Shown: in pieces, positions 13,101 to 26,237 of the stretch
Position numbering within the stretch: position 1 is the stretch's first letter
Layout: every line of letters starts with the position of its first letter
NCBI GenBank assembly: GCA_015657535.1
Contig: JADHZB010000413.1
Location: 1-64,000 of the forward strand
DNA: 64,000 bases
DNA from: Nephromyces sp. MM_2019
Taxonomy: Eukaryota > Apicomplexa > Aconoidasida > Nephromycida
Reading direction: 5' to 3'
Translations under genes and position numbers: made by a program
The notes under the pieces: model-generated
Told to the model about the DNA's origin: nothing
What the model saw: the letters and a program-made list of their open reading frames with translations, nothing else
The model's database searches: none

Positions 13101-14443
13101 ACTAAGTTACCTTAAGGTTAGAATAATCAATTGTTCGTATTAAGTAATTACAAGATATTCTACTCAAAATAGCGAAGAGTATCAATAAAATGGATCCAAA
13201 TATAAAACCTGCAGTTAAATGTATATATGAATATAAAGTCAGAGTGGCTAATGTGTTTAGTTAAATAAGTTACTGTGTGGTAAAATAATAAAAATAAGTC
13301 ATCTCATGCGTTTTGAATACTGTAAGCAATCGTATAAGGATAAAAAGAATATTCTTTGCTAAAATTGATTAAATTAAAAATGCGGGCCAAAATTTTAAAT
13401 TAAAGACAATGATTGAACAAATATATGATTAGATCCTATATATTTGGCACCTGCATTTAGAAATGCAAATGGAAGGGATAAAACTCCAGCTCCGAGTGTA
13501 GCACTTGTTAGATTAAAAAGGGAACTCAGCATAGTCCTGAGGTGATCACACAAAAATTTTGGATAATATCGACTATAAAAGAGTTAACAATAGTCTTTTT
13601 ATAAACTTGGGGATAGCTGAATTAAAGTTCTAATTACCCAGATGGAAAGAAATTTCGTCTTGTGGGGGCCTCCTCAACGAGTGGTGAATAATCACCAACT
13701 CGGCCAACGAGTAGTCTGCTTGAATTGTTTCTGAGTATGGATCCATCAGGATTTACAATTGTTAATATATCTGGAATGTAGCCCTGAGTAGAAAAGACCA
13801 TTCCATACTAGATCAAAATCGAATAAATTTTTATATTAGTTATTCAACAATATATAGATTAAAGATGATGAAACGAAAATTATAATTCAAGTGGGCTTGA
13901 CAATTGATTTTACTCTGAAATTATATCCAGCATGGCCCAAATATAGTATGTAGCGTTGCCTAATATAATCGGTTCTACTCCTGTTCAAGTGTACTTCAGA
14001 TGCAACATGAATAACCCTAAATAAATGTAAGATTTGCATAAAATATTAATTTTATATCAGCTTCAATTAGACTATGCTTTTGCTTTTATAGCATATAAAA
14101 GAAGGTCTAGTTCTTTCAATTGAAGTTTTCATTAATAAAATATAATTATTTTCCTAATTTTTGGACTCTACGTAAAGTTGGTAGGGAAACATATAATGAT
14201 TGAGCGGATCTTTTATCAAAGATAAATATCAAATTGAAGAATAGTTTATATGGCACATATATTTATGCTTTGGTCAATATTTTCTCACCCATTCTCTTCA
14301 AATTCTAAGCTATCTGACTTAGTCATGGGGTATAAAGAGTCATAGTCTCCATTTGTGTTACTGTTTATAGATAACTCTGTTGAAACTGAGCCAAAATTTA
14401 TTGATCCCTCATTGTTGTTCTGAATTGCTTCAGTCATTATCAT
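10117..14443 (-). CDS. Amino acid transporter, AAAP (SLC32/36/38-like) family
   Basis: A minus-strand gene of about 15 small exons. After a soluble N-terminus beginning MIMTEAIQ at 14443, the first membrane segment carries the family signature (SATLGAGVLSLPFAFLNAG, about 13540-13450). Later exons give further helices in the expected order: GFIFGSILLILFAILSRIS, KKSAIVAQLSIIAFCFG, AYLVTIADIITLVVDANIP, the EMIHWWQRVFFSR loop, SMLFAFTCQPN-like segment (ILIFAFTCQPNLPAVYHEL), IMGVSGMAAFQDDT, and the IIFAYPLNIFPCR motif typical of the family. The last exon ends VMAIIDASKI and stops at 10117-10119. It should be a polytopic importer or exporter of amino acids at the plasma or an internal membrane. One junction near 13.8-14.3 kb and the donor near 11.7 kb are not resolved in phase. 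Confidence 0.9.
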
Positions 14444-16804
14444 TTGATTTTAAATGTAATGTGATTAAAAGTACAAATGTTGTACAAGATTCAGGCGAAG
14501 TAAAAGTGATTTATAGCTTGAAAGAATTTAAATATGTGAAATGAAATAAACTACTTATATTCAAATGACAGCCACAATCAAGGGTGAATAGATCAAATTT
14601 TCTATGCTGAATTCGCCTAAATGATATAATCTGAGTAATGGGATACTGTTTGAATATAAAACTTGAAGAATTTCCATGAGTAGAAGTTAAGGCAATAATT
14701 TGATATCAGTATTAATCCCATCACTTCGTGTCCATCAAAAAGTGAAAGGAATAAAATCGTCGTCAAGCATACGGGACATCTTCCAATTTTAAGTCGCGTA
14801 ATTTGTAATACAGAAGAGATTGTTATTTAGGAAATTTATCCTGAGGTTATGTAATGTACAAAAGTTTTTTATCGAGTAGACTCTCTTTAAAAAATTATTT
14901 TCTAGAATTCTTTATGAATATATGTGTCCTGCTTAAACTTATTCTCTGGAAATATACCCCAGTGATTAGTGTTTAGTAAATATTCAAGTCAGAAAAGATG
15001 TCCTGGGAAAATCGTCCTGATGAAATTTATTCTTAGAAAGCTTAATTTTGAATAATTTGTCCTTAGAAAGCTTCTCTGGATTCAAATTTCTGTAAAAAAG
15101 TTATACTCAGATTTTGGAATGTTATCAGAATTATTACGAGATGTTAATAAGTTTTGTTTTAACATTGTTCGATTAGTAATAATTTTGTCAAAAAAGTGGA
15201 AAAAAGTTTCTGAAACAATTTACTATAGCTCAAGAGATTGAATTAAGCAACTGAAACATTGGAAGGTTAGTGTGGAATATTCTTAAAAGTTTTTCATCGG
15301 TTTAGCTTACTCTCCATGTTACATAATCAGTAAAGAGATTGAATGAGATTATTAAATAGTGTTTTAAATCAGTGTGAAGGCAGAAGTCTATTGTTTTATT
15401 TTGATAATCATTACATAAGCTAAACATCTTTTGTATTTATGTAGTAATCAATTTAGCTGAAATTAAGGAAAATATATAATTATTTGTCTAGCTTTATCTT
15501 TATTAGGAGTCATCTAGATGAATATGTTAAGTGTTGACTCATGTAGTTTAGTCAATACCGAGCTGTTGCCCAGAAATTTTAGCTCAGACGTCACACACAA
15601 AAGAAAGTTGTGGTTATCTAGCACAACAATATTTGAATTTGCTATAATTAGAGTAAGCCTAGGTATACATTATGAATATTTAAAAATAGAATTTTAATAT
15701 TGTTAAATGACCTAAGAAAAGTCCTAATTGAATCCAGGTAGAATTGCTTTGTTGTTCCAAATGTTCCACAATTTGTTCATTTATTTTGTGAGGCCATAAA
15801 ATTCTCTCAACATTTATTATCTAGAAATTCGTGAAAGTCAGCATTCTGTGACAAGTCTTTAATAAAATCCACAACTTATTGGAGTAGTTCAGTTCCAGAT
15901 TTGTATTGAGTTTTGCTTTGATATTCAAAATAACATACTTAAGGTGCTCACAATTCACAAATTTCGTAATTTGTATAAAAAAACTGCAAACTATAACAAG
16001 CAACTTTGGTGTTTTGAGATTTTTAGACCTTTTTATTTCCCTTTCCGAAAGGTTAAAGTGATTTATAACTTTATAAATTAATAATTATCCTGAACTCTAT
16101 TTAAACCTATCAAAGATTTATAGTTGGTGTTACGCTTTTTTTATCGATACAACTTAAAATGAAAATGAAACTCAACTAGTAGACTATTTAGTTGAAATTT
16201 TAGCAAACTACTTGGCTATTTTATTCACACAATCATAATTAAGTCAACAGGGACTATCAGATGTAAATTAAGATTACTGGCTTGTTATGATCCGAACTCA
16301 AGAATTAGAGCATGTGCTTAAGTGATAAATTTCAAAATATTTAATATAAACTATAAGTTATAACTATCCGCGTTTTAACCTTGGGCTTAAACTACTCAAT
16401 ATTAGAGTTCTCAGCTTTTGGGAGCAAAAGGAATGAAAATAAAATCACAATTGCTACATTGGGGATGAAGAAATTTATAAATGAACTTCTGGATATTGAA
16501 TAATACTACTTTTAAAGCTCAAGCTCTAATAAAAATGAGTAATGATACTCTATTTTTCAAATAAGAAATTTCCCTAAAATGTGAAATTCGAGAATTAAAT
16601 TAATTTAAATTCATTCTATCATAAAGGCTGTCATAGGAAATAAATCCCATTTAATTGTAAATAATTGCAATTTCCAAACTATATAATCAATAAAAGTTTA
16701 ATTACATGTTCTTTTGAAGTTTATTAAAATTAACTTTTAGGTAATTGAAATATGTATTTTCATGTTTCAAAATATATCCTGGAATATGGAAATATAAGCC
16801 TCAC
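14444..16804. other. Intergenic, AT-rich
   Basis: No coding exon, RNA gene or array recognised. Open frames up to about 60 codons lack compositional or motif support. Confidence 0.55.
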
Positions 16805-17220
16805 TTAACTGCTGGCTTGTTCTGTCTCAGGTGATTCTTCAGATTTCTCTGTTTCTTCCTGAGTCTTTTGTGGTGGGCTTACTTTTGGTGGTGGAGCTTT
16901 AGGTGGAGGTGGGGATACCCCAACATCTTCAGATGCTGCGGTTTGATCTGCTGAAATTCAAACATTTTAATTATCATTTTGTGTGGACAAGTATAATGTA
17001 AGATCAAGTGTAAACTTAATTCTTATTTGAATATTAAACTAAAAGAGTTCTAATTCAGACAGTCTATGGTTGATTCTTAATAAACTTCAATTTCTATGTC
17101 TTGTTTACCATTATTCTGCTCAGCTGTATTATTCATGTTTTGATTCTCGGTCGGTGCTGTATCCTTTTTAGTTTCTGTGGTGGTTGGTTCACCTTTCATT
17201 TTACTACTTCCACAACCCAT
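16805..17220 (-). CDS. Small acylation-motif protein, Pro- and Glu-rich
   Basis: Two exons (17220-17109 and 16950-16805) joined in phase encode 85 residues. The N-terminus is MGCGSSKMKG: Gly2 with Ser/Lys downstream fits N-myristoylation and Cys3 fits S-palmitoylation, so membrane anchoring at the plasma membrane, inner membrane complex or rhoptry/endomembrane surface is likely. The rest is hydrophilic and disordered: Thr/Asn/Gln-rich, then a Pro-rich stretch (VSPPPPKAPPPKVSPPQK), then an acidic Glu/Ser tail ending QASS. No catalytic domain is visible. The Pro-rich part could bind SH3-like, WW or profilin-type partners, which is inference. No family name can be assigned. Confidence 0.75.
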
Positions 17221-20200
17221 TTTAACAGAATAATTCTGATTGATATATGAATGATAAAATTAGAAAATAAATAATGCGGAGATACTAAATTTATTAATGT
17301 AAAAAAAAAGTCCTTTTTGCCTAAAGATTCAGGGAAAGGCTTTAAAGTATAAAATTATACAATTTATGAGCTAAAATTTCTAAATTAGTAAAAAATTTTG
17401 ATTTACCCGGTGTAATTCTGGAAATGATTTCAAATAAAAATTTTATTATTTGACTTGGTTTATTCTCGAAAAATTATATGAATCCGATAAATATTTAAAG
17501 AAAATAAATTTTTATTATTAAAAATTGGTTTAGACAAGCAATTTATTAAGTTAAAGGAGCAAGAACATGTATAATTTGAGGTATTATAAATGAATTATAA
17601 CATTCTATAATATTATCAAGCATAACATGTTAAAAAACTGAGATAGTAGGATTTCATAATAGTTAAAATTTATGAGATATAAAATGTCAAATTTTATGTG
17701 AAAAGCATATTATAGTCTAGAGATATTAATAACCCCAGTTAGATTAGTTTTAATCTCACTTTTAAAATTCTATTTTTATATGTTATTTTTGAAAACTTAT
17801 CTATTTCTTTAAAAAAGTCTAGATGATTTGAAAAAAAAGATGCTTTTCAAAAAAAAGACACTTTCCCAAATAAAAAATTAAAATCAATTTAGCTATGTGA
17901 AAAGACTTTATTGAGTCTCTGTATCTATAAATTTTAATACTAAATCTATTTGGTTGATAATAAATCAGTTCTTGCAGTATTACTGTGAATATTAGTGAAA
18001 ATAATGGATTAGAGATTACTAATAGATATAAGATATAATTTTTTTAATACAATTCAGGTTTTTGTGGAAGATAGAATTTAGTGAATAAGAATAGAATTGT
18101 TTGTTTATTCCAAATTTCTAAGATCCCTTTTATTTTATCATTCATGACTTATAGTAAAATGTAGTAAATTTTTAATAGTAAAAATAATCAAGTACATCTA
18201 AAGAGATCTCAAAAAGGGGTAGCTAATTTATGTTCCATTTCTAAAGTAAAATTAAATTATGAAATCAGAGAATAACTAGGATATAATTTTTCTAAAATTT
18301 GTTAGTATTTTAGATTCCAATTGAAATAAAAATATAGCACAGTTGAGCTAAAACAAATACAGGCATCATATTTATGTCCTATTTCTGCATTTACTCTGAG
18401 GAATAGATATATGCAAACTCCTTAAGAATCTATATAGCACTTAGAGTAATTATTTTGGGTGATGTTTTGTTTTTAACTTTATAATTTAGACAAGAAACAA
18501 AATTCCAAAACTTAGAGTTTATAAAAGGAGATTATTTTATATTTTCACTTAATTTAAACTTTAAAGAAAGATAAATTTAAAGGTATCATTTATGTTTTTA
18601 TTTTTTAGTGATTAGATACCAATAAGCAATAAGAAAAATAAAGCATTCAATTATTATTAGATATTGAACATTTGCTGCTTGGGCTAAGTAGGCTTTTATT
18701 TTAGGCTGTAAAACATAGGAATGAAAGTTCAGCTTAGGTTAATAACTTGATACTTGAGTTTACTTTTTTATGATATTGAGTGATTTTTAATGATGTAAAT
18801 CGATTTACAATAAACACATTAGATTTTATAGGTGTATTCTTCATACCTTTCAGTTGGATACAGAAATGTGTTGTAAACAAGTAGACATTACTTTTAAAAA
18901 TTGAGAAGGTAGCGTAGAAACAAATCTTGGATATTCATTAGAATCATATATCACATTAAGAGCAGTGATAAAAGCTTAAAAAGTTTAAAATGATCTAAGA
19001 TGTAAAACCTATCCTTTGTTAGTGCATTTCATTTAGGCTAATAGTGAAAATAGTGATTAATTAGATTGAATATCTTGCTTTAATTTTTAGCTTTTAAAAT
19101 CGTTTGAACTTTTCGTAGAAATAAAAGGTTGGCTTTACGCGTATTAACCTAAGTTGGATGTTTTGCTTTTGCATTTTTGCTGGTACTTCAAATTTTATCA
19201 CCACCAGGGATGAAATTTGCACTAGGGTACCTAGAATACTAGTGAACTAGTGTGATAGCTACTCAAAATCAGCTCCTTATAACTATTTATACAAGCAAAA
19301 CTAACAAGCTCAAGCGTTTAAGTAGACATGAACGTAAGCACACTTGGATACAGCATACCATCACACGTGTGACCAAATCACACATGTGCTAAAAGAAAGC
19401 ACACACATGTCATAACTTAAGCTAATGGTATTTAATGGTGATTATAAACAAGAATCTTAACCTAGAGAAATAATTTAGCTTAAGTTTCGATCAAGTGTTA
19501 TAAATTCCCTCTTCAGGCGCTTATGCCTAAAAAAATTTTCAATTTGTAAAAAGTTTAATATTACACAATTAGCCATTTTCACCTCTATAGCTTTAAAGAG
19601 TTGCTAGTTTATTTAGCCTATCACTCGAAGTTTGACTAGATTTACGTATAAGGGAATTTTCTACCTTGTCTACTTGATGAATTTTTTAATGATAAAAATA
19701 TTCGACCTTAAATTTTCAAATTATAAAAATGATTTATTAAATAAACAATAGAAAACAATTTTGAAAAGTTTTTGAATTATCTTTTTGAAAAGCAATTTAC
19801 TGCTTTACCTATGTAACTTGAAGGAAGTCACAGGTCACTATACTAAATTCATAGTCATTTTTTCAATCCTTTTCTTTCAAAATAATTCGCTGAATGAACC
19901 AGCTAATACTTATTTCTAATACCTACACTGCTGTGACTTTTCGGTAATTGTTTTATTAACATATTTGCCGCTGATTTGGCACCCAAAAGATCATTTGAGG
20001 AATCACATCTTACCAAACTCTTATTACTTATCAAACTCGTTTGCAAGTAATTTAGTGCCAACCCTTTATTAAATATACCACAATAACTTGAGGTTATAAA
20101 AGATTTAAGAATAACACTCAGGAATTGAGGGCTACATCTTTACCATAAAAACATTTTTTAATATTAGAGTTAATCCCAATTACCTATAGACACTTAATAT

Positions 20201-20392
20201 TTTTCTACAAATTCGGCTTTTTGGCTAGCTTATGTGCTTTTAACAATTGTCACTCATTTTACTTATTAGCTCTTTTATTTTCAGATTTGCATCTAAAATT
20301 GCTATAGATAGTTTCATCTTCCACCAAACCCTTCCAAATTTTCAGAAAGCTACTATTTTATAAAATAGCTCATCCTAGATACTTGGACTAGA
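17221..20392. other. Long intergenic spacer upstream of HDAC3
   Basis: AT-rich and without a supported gene. It holds three closely spaced CACAyGTG-type palindromic motifs near 19361-19410, listed separately. The rest shows nothing distinctive. Confidence 0.5.
19361..19410. promoter_or_regulatory. Cluster of CACAyGTG palindromes
   Basis: TCACACGTGTGA is a perfect 12-bp palindrome at 19361-19372. CACATGTG follows at 19381-19388 and ACACATGTCA near 19403. Three related motifs within 50 bp in otherwise AT-rich DNA, about 1 kb before HDAC3, suggest a transcription-factor site. Function is inferred. Confidence 0.3.
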
Positions 20393-21733
20393 ATGTCATT
20401 CCAACGCCGTGTAGCTTATTTTCACGACCCCGATATTGGGAGTTATTATTATGGATCTGGACACCCTATGAAACCTCAGAGGATAAGGATGGCTCACTGT
20501 TTAATTTTGGCTTATGATTTATATAGACACATGGAGGTTTATAGGCCACATAAATCGATCCAACCTGAATTGACACTTTTCCATGAGAATGATTATATCA
20601 ATTTTTTATCAACTGTGAGCCCAGATAATTTCAAGGATTATACATTACAACTAAGACAGTTTAATGTTGGTGAATCAACTGATTGCCCTGTTTTCGATGG
20701 GCTATATCAATTTCATCAATCTTGTGCTGGAGCCTCCATTGATGGCGCTCAGAAATTAAACAATCAGCAAGCAGACATATGTGTTAACTGGTCCGGGGGT
20801 TTACACCATGCTAAAAGATCTGAAGCTTCCGGGTTTTGCTATGTAAATGATATTGTCTTATCTATCCTCGAGCTACTTAAATATCATGCTCGTGTTATGT
20901 ACGTAGACATAGATGTCCATCATGGGGATGGAGTTGAAGAAGCGTTTTATGTTTCACATCGTGTTCTTACAGTTTCTTTTCACAAATTTGGAGACTTTTT
21001 TCCTGGAACCGGTGACATTACAGATATAGGAGCTAGCCAAGGAAAATATTATAGTGTCAATGTCCCTTTAAATGATGGTATGAATGACGAATGCTTTTTA
21101 TCACTATTCAAACCAATCGTCAACAAATGTGTTGAGGTATATAGACCTGGTGCTATAGTCATGCAATGCGGGGCAGATTCTTTGACAGGCGATCGATTAG
21201 GAAAGTTCAATTTGTCAAACATTGGTCATTCAGAATGTGTAAAATTTTGTAAAGAATTTAATATACCTCTTTTAGTTGTCGGTGGTGGTGGGTATACTAT
21301 AAGAAATGTGGCACGATGCTGGGCATATGAAACAGGTGTCGTTTTAGGAAGAGAGCGTGACATGTCCGAAAAAATCCCAGTTAATGATTATTATGAATAC
21401 TACGCACCTGATTATAAACTTCATTTAGAACCAAGCAACATGCCAAATTCTAATAGTGCTGAACACATTGAAAAAATTAAGCAACGCTGTCTAGAAAATC
21501 TTTCACATCTCATACATTCACCTGGAGTGCAGTTTGCCCACGTTCCTCCAGACTTCTTCGATCCGGATAATGAAGATACTGATGAACATGATCAACTTCA
21601 GGTTGACTGGGAAGGTGGTGGGAGAGCCTATGGGACCCCCGCACCAGACTCCGTAAAAATGTTTTTAAGAAAAGACCATGATAATGATTTTGAGGATTCA
21701 CCTGATCGCGATCAAAGGTCTCCACTTCAATAA
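20393..21733 (+). CDS. HDAC3: Class I histone deacetylase, HDAC3-type
   Basis: A single-exon 446-residue protein aligned end to end with class I deacetylases. Zn-dependent hydrolysis of acetyl-lysine on histones is expected, in nuclear co-repressor complexes. Visible catalytic elements are [20 protein letters not shown] (His138/His139), DIDVHHGDG (Asp174, His176), GADSL (Asp262) and GGGGYT (Tyr301). The loop [12 protein letters not shown] has Ser95-Thr96 inserted relative to animal HDAC3 (FNVGDDCPVF). A two-residue insertion here is a known apicomplexan HDAC3 feature, Ala-Thr in Toxoplasma, where the Thr affects response to cyclic tetrapeptide inhibitors. The C-terminus is acidic and short ([14 protein letters not shown]). 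It is one of two intron-free long genes in the window, with gamma-COP. Confidence 0.97.
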   Translation: MSFQRRVAYFHDPDIGSYYYGSGHPMKPQRIRMAHCLILAYDLYRHMEVYRPHKSIQPELTLFHENDYINFLSTVSPDNFKDYTLQLRQFNVGESTDCPVFDGLYQFHQSCAGASIDGAQKLNNQQADICVNWSGGLHHAKRSEASGFCYVNDIVLSILELLKYHARVMYVDIDVHHGDGVEEAFYVSHRVLTVSFHKFGDFFPGTGDITDIGASQGKYYSVNVPLNDGMNDECFLSLFKPIVNKCVEVYRPGAIVMQCGADSLTGDRLGKFNLSNIGHSECVKFCKEFNIPLLVVGGGGYTIRNVARCWAYETGVVLGRERDMSEKIPVNDYYEYYAPDYKLHLEPSNMPNSNSAEHIEKIKQRCLENLSHLIHSPGVQFAHVPPDFFDPDNEDTDEHDQLQVDWEGGGRAYGTPAPDSVKMFLRKDHDNDFEDSPDRDQRSPLQ

Positions 21734-23412
21734 TAATTCTATAATAAGTAGAGCCTTAAGTGTACCATGAAGCTTCCCATACTATTTTATTAGTTCTCTA
21801 ACACATTTAAAAAGAAACTTGCATCAAACTTGAGAAGAAATTTCTATTTGATGATGACCACCGAATGAATACTAACTCCAATATATAGATTCCCGATATT
21901 TATTTTGAAGCAGCATCTGAAACTTTTTTGAGCTGAGAATGTCATGTTTTACCACCCACTTGATGCCTATTACAATATTAATAACGACTTTTATATATAC
22001 ATAAATATCCTCACAAATTTTCGACTAGCAATACTAATTAACAATAGTTTTACTATATAAGATAAAATAAAACCCAGTTTGATTTGAGTCAAAACTCAAT
22101 ATTAAAACACAACCTTAATCTAATTTAAAATTAGGCATCCACAACTAGTACATAAGTCTCAAGACCTTCATTTTATTTCCTACATTAGTTAAGTAAATAT
22201 ATTCTTATTAACTTATGTTATATCATAATGATTTAATAAAATATCCATGGAATGAACTAGAAAACTGAACATTAGAATGCTTGGCTTTTCGTAAGTATAT
22301 ATAAGATAAAAAAACATAACATATTATTATAAATTGGCAATCCAAGTATGGCTAAATTAGTCTAGCCACATTATTAGGTGCCCCTACTTATATTCATTTT
22401 CAGAACGATACTTGAGATTAAGTTTATTCCTAAGACAATTGTTTTACCTATGGTAATTTTTATCAAAAACAAATTAGCCTAACTCACTCTTGATCATTTT
22501 TATACAGGTGGAAAGCATTATCTCAAATTGAACATAATTATTATTTATCTAATCTGAGACAGAGTTAAAATTTTGTTACTATTGAATAAAAACAGCCCTA
22601 CGATAACAACTAGATAGACGAACTTTGCTAGCTTAGCAACTAAATTGCCCATAATAAAAGACTAAGACTACCAATTTTGAGAGAATGTGAAATTGCAGGC
22701 AACTGTAACAGATGAAAACGTTTTAATCTACTGGACTGGTTACTTATTCTATATCTAAAATACAATTTAAACCAAAATTATATTAACTTTTCTAAGCCCA
22801 TCTGTTATGTGTTACAAAATACTTTAAAGAATTTTTATGTTAATTCTATAAGTCTTAGACGTTGAGTAAAAGTTGCCTCAAACAGTAGTTAAAGTAATAC
22901 TATTTAAATATGAAATAATTTGCTGTATCTTAGCACACCTATGAGAAATAGCGTCTAAAGATCTGCATGAGTGACGTACTTTAACAAAGAGAGGGATGTA
23001 GCGCATTAAAATCGTTATTGCTATCTACCATATGGAGCAGAGAATAAAAATTGCTAGATTCGATCAACATTTGAACAACACTGCTGTGTTATGGACAAAA
23101 TTAAAATTACAAACACTTAAACTACTCACCATAGCTAGCATTTCTAACGGTGTCACAGATATACAACATCTCTACTAAGCAACCAGGCCACCCACATGTT
23201 GATAATTGAACTTTGTCATAAAAAACCGAGTTTATTACGCACTAACTGTTATGATCACACACGCTAGGAGGAATGAGTGTAATTTTTTTTTAAAGATCTG
23301 AATCATCATCTATCAATGGGCCTATTTGAAAATCAGTGAATTACACCTCAATTCATTAGCAAATCTGCTCCTCGCCTCTTATAATACACCCACAAATCCC
23401 AATTCAAACCTA
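21734..23412. other. Intergenic spacer with one exon-like island
   Basis: AT-rich. A stretch at about 23110-23215 is less AT-rich and on the minus strand holds an open frame of about 45 codons that runs to a good GTGAGT donor, but no start or following exon could be found. The rest holds nothing recognised. Confidence 0.4.
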
Positions 23413-26237
23413 ATGCATAGCAAAACTCGGACATCACAATCCCCTTTTGCCAAACTTGGCCTCAGCCCGTTACTATGCCAGGCACTCCAGAAGCGCATGG
23501 GATTTCGTCTACCTACTCCTATACAAAGAAAGGCTATACCGGCAATCCTCCAGGGCTCAGATGTGATTTCTATGGCTAGGACTGGTTCGGGTAAAACCAT
23601 TGCTTTCATGGCTCCTCTAATCGAACTTCTACAAGCTCACTCTCCTACTGTTGGCGTTAGAGCTATCATATTATCCCCAACAAGAGAATTAGCCCTTCAA
23701 ACCGACCTAGTTGCAAGAAAGCTGGTAAAATTAACTAATCTTAAGTTAGCCCGGCTTGTTGGTGGCTCATCCATGGATGATCAATTTGATCAACTTTCTC
23801 AAAATCCTGACATTATACTAGCAACTCCTGGAAGACTTGTTCACCATCTAGTTGAAGTTTCGGAGTTTAATCTCAAATCGATCAAGATAATTGTTGTAGA
23901 TGAAGCTGACCGTTTATTTGAGTTGGGTTTTGCTAGTCAACTAAAAAGAATTTGGGACAATTTAAATTTCACCAGACAAAGTGTGTTTGTTTCAGCTACC
24001 TTACCGGCTGAGCTCATCCAATTTTCGAAAACTGGGTTGAAAGACCCTGTTTTTGTACGCTTAGATGCCGAGCAAACTGTGAGTGATCAACTTGAAATAC
24101 AATTTCTATACATTCGTGAAACTGAAAAGCCTGCCGCACTACTCAAAGTTGCACAACATTCCACAAAAGTAAGAATAGCATTCAATAATAGTCTACATAT
24201 ATATATATATATATATATATGAATATGGTAAGTAATTGCAGTAATGCATTATTCTTATAAGGCTGTAGCCTTTGAAATTCTCAGTATATTTATATATTAC
24301 TGCTTAAATTTCGATAACACTCGAAGAATAATTAAGCTTAAAAATAATTGTTGTTTCTTGAACCTTATCACAACATACTACTGATCTCCTTAAACTAAAA
24401 TACATTTTTTTAATGTAATCTCGAGAAACTAGTTATAAATGATTTTCGTTTTAATCTTTTAGCCTTTTCAATGCTTGTGATAAAAAATGATTCTTTTCAT
24501 AATAATCTCATAACATTTTTTATATTCCAATCATCGATATAAGTGAAGTCTTGAAGGCTTGATCGATTATATGGTAGTAATATGGTAATTATTTTCTTCT
24601 ATATTTATTTACAGATGAATGAAAAATCAATTGTTTTTGTTTCAACGCGACATCATGTTGAATTTTTGGGGAGCCTAATGATTAAACGTAACTTCAAAAT
24701 TTCAATGGTTTACGGTAAAATGGACCACGAAGGACGTGAGAAAAACTTATTTGACTTTCGCAAGGGAAAAACAAACTTTTTAATAGTTACAGATGTAGCT
24801 GCAAGAGGTCTTGACATACCAGAAGTCAATCGTGTCATTAATTATGATTTCCCAAGTAGCAACAAATTGTTTATTCATCGATCTGGCCGTACAGCACGAG
24901 CGGGTAGCTCAGGCATAGCAACTTCATTTGTAACACAAAATGACTTACCATACACATTTGAATTAGCACTTTTCCTTAATCGGAAGATATCACTACCACA
25001 CCAGAATAACAAAACAGAAAAAGAAACTTGTTATATAGGTGGTTTACTTGACCTATCCATGGAAATTGAATTCTTCGATAAGCTTCTTAAAGATGATAGT
25101 GAAATGATATCTTTACAGAAATCTATGATAGCTGCATACAAACTATACTACAAGACACGTAATCCAGCTTCAAATAGTAGTGTAACACGTTCGAAAACTT
25201 GGTTAGAAAGTCTCGATGGCTCTTGGAAATTATTAGAAAAACCACATCCTTCATTCATAGAAGATTCATACAATTTTAAGGATGAGGAAGATCTGACTAA
25301 AATTTTAGGGGAACTTCGCTCATTCCGACCTAGCCAAACCAAGAAGGGTGGTAAAATTGCATCATCTATAACCAATTCACTAAAGGATAAAATTTGGTCC
25401 AATACTGGAAACTTCAAACTTAATGAAACCAATCTACAACCACAGGAAACATCTTATATTACACCGGATGATCCGACTCAAAGACCTGGAAAACGTAAAT
25501 TGAATTTATCAAACCAATTTTACTTGGATACAAGTCTTTCCGAGAAAAAGCAGTCTCAAGTAACCACTTTTGCACTGGAACAGTCTAATTTGGACCTTAC
25601 GCCTGATGAAGATGGTGAAATGAGGCGTAATAAAACGATTTCTAAAATGAAGTGGAACCCTAATCGTAAAAAATATGAAATGACTACCATCGATCACCAT
25701 GGACGTGTTCTAAAGGATAGCCAAGGTAATAAAATTAAGGGAGAATTAAAAAACAAGGGTCTATACAAGCGATGGGCTAGTCAAAATAGAACAAGAATTC
25801 AACGCACTGGGGAAATCGAAGATATTAGTCCAAAATCAAAGAAACTTAAGCGAAATTCAAGTGAAAATGATGAAGAAGAAAATAATAACGAAGGAACAGC
25901 CGTATCTTCACAGCAATTCAATGAAAAGAAGAAGTTATTATTAGAAGCTAAAAAGAAAGGAAACTTAACACACAAACAGTCAAGACAGTTAAAGAAATAT
26001 TCACTTTTATTCAATGATTCAGTGAAGCCAAATAATTCCAAAATCAGAGATGAAATAAAACGGCCAGAACAATTAGCAAAATTACGCGAAAAGAGAAAAT
26101 TAAAGTCTCAAAATACTAAAAAGGGTAGAATGCTTAGTAAAGAGAAATGGCAGAAAAAGCATAACGAAAAGATAGCAAATTATGGACGAAATAATCGTAG
26201 CATTTTGATACGCCGTACACAGAAAAAACGAAGATAG
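23413..26237 (+). CDS. DBP10: DEAD-box RNA helicase Dbp10/DDX54
   Basis: Two exons (23413-24168 and 24615-26237) with a phase-0 intron. Helicase core motifs are in order: FAKLGLSPLLCQAL with Q-motif PTPIQRKAIP, MARTGSGKT (I), PTRELALQ (Ia), TPGR (Ib), VVDEADRLFELGF (II), SAT (III), RGLDIPEVNRVINYDFP (V) and HRSGRTARAG (VI). After the core comes a long charged region with a DBP10CT-like block (WNPNRKKYEM, KGLYKRW) and a very basic C-terminus rich in Lys/Arg, as in nucleolar helicases. Dbp10 acts in large ribosomal subunit assembly. The start is the first in-frame ATG before the core; the open frame extends upstream to a TGA at 23299 without another ATG. Confidence 0.95.
24197..24221. repeat. 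(TA)n microsatellite in the DBP10 intron
   Basis: An uninterrupted run of TA dinucleotides lies just inside the only intron of the helicase gene. Confidence 0.9.

Noticed and set aside
15821..16003. 60-codon minus-strand frame in a long spacer
   Set aside because: Length is expected by chance in AT-rich DNA with no splice partners or motif.
23160..23215. Possible tRNA (TGGTTGCTTAGTAGAG resembles an A box on the minus strand)
   Set aside because: No GGTTCGA-type B box at the right distance and no acceptor stem could be formed.
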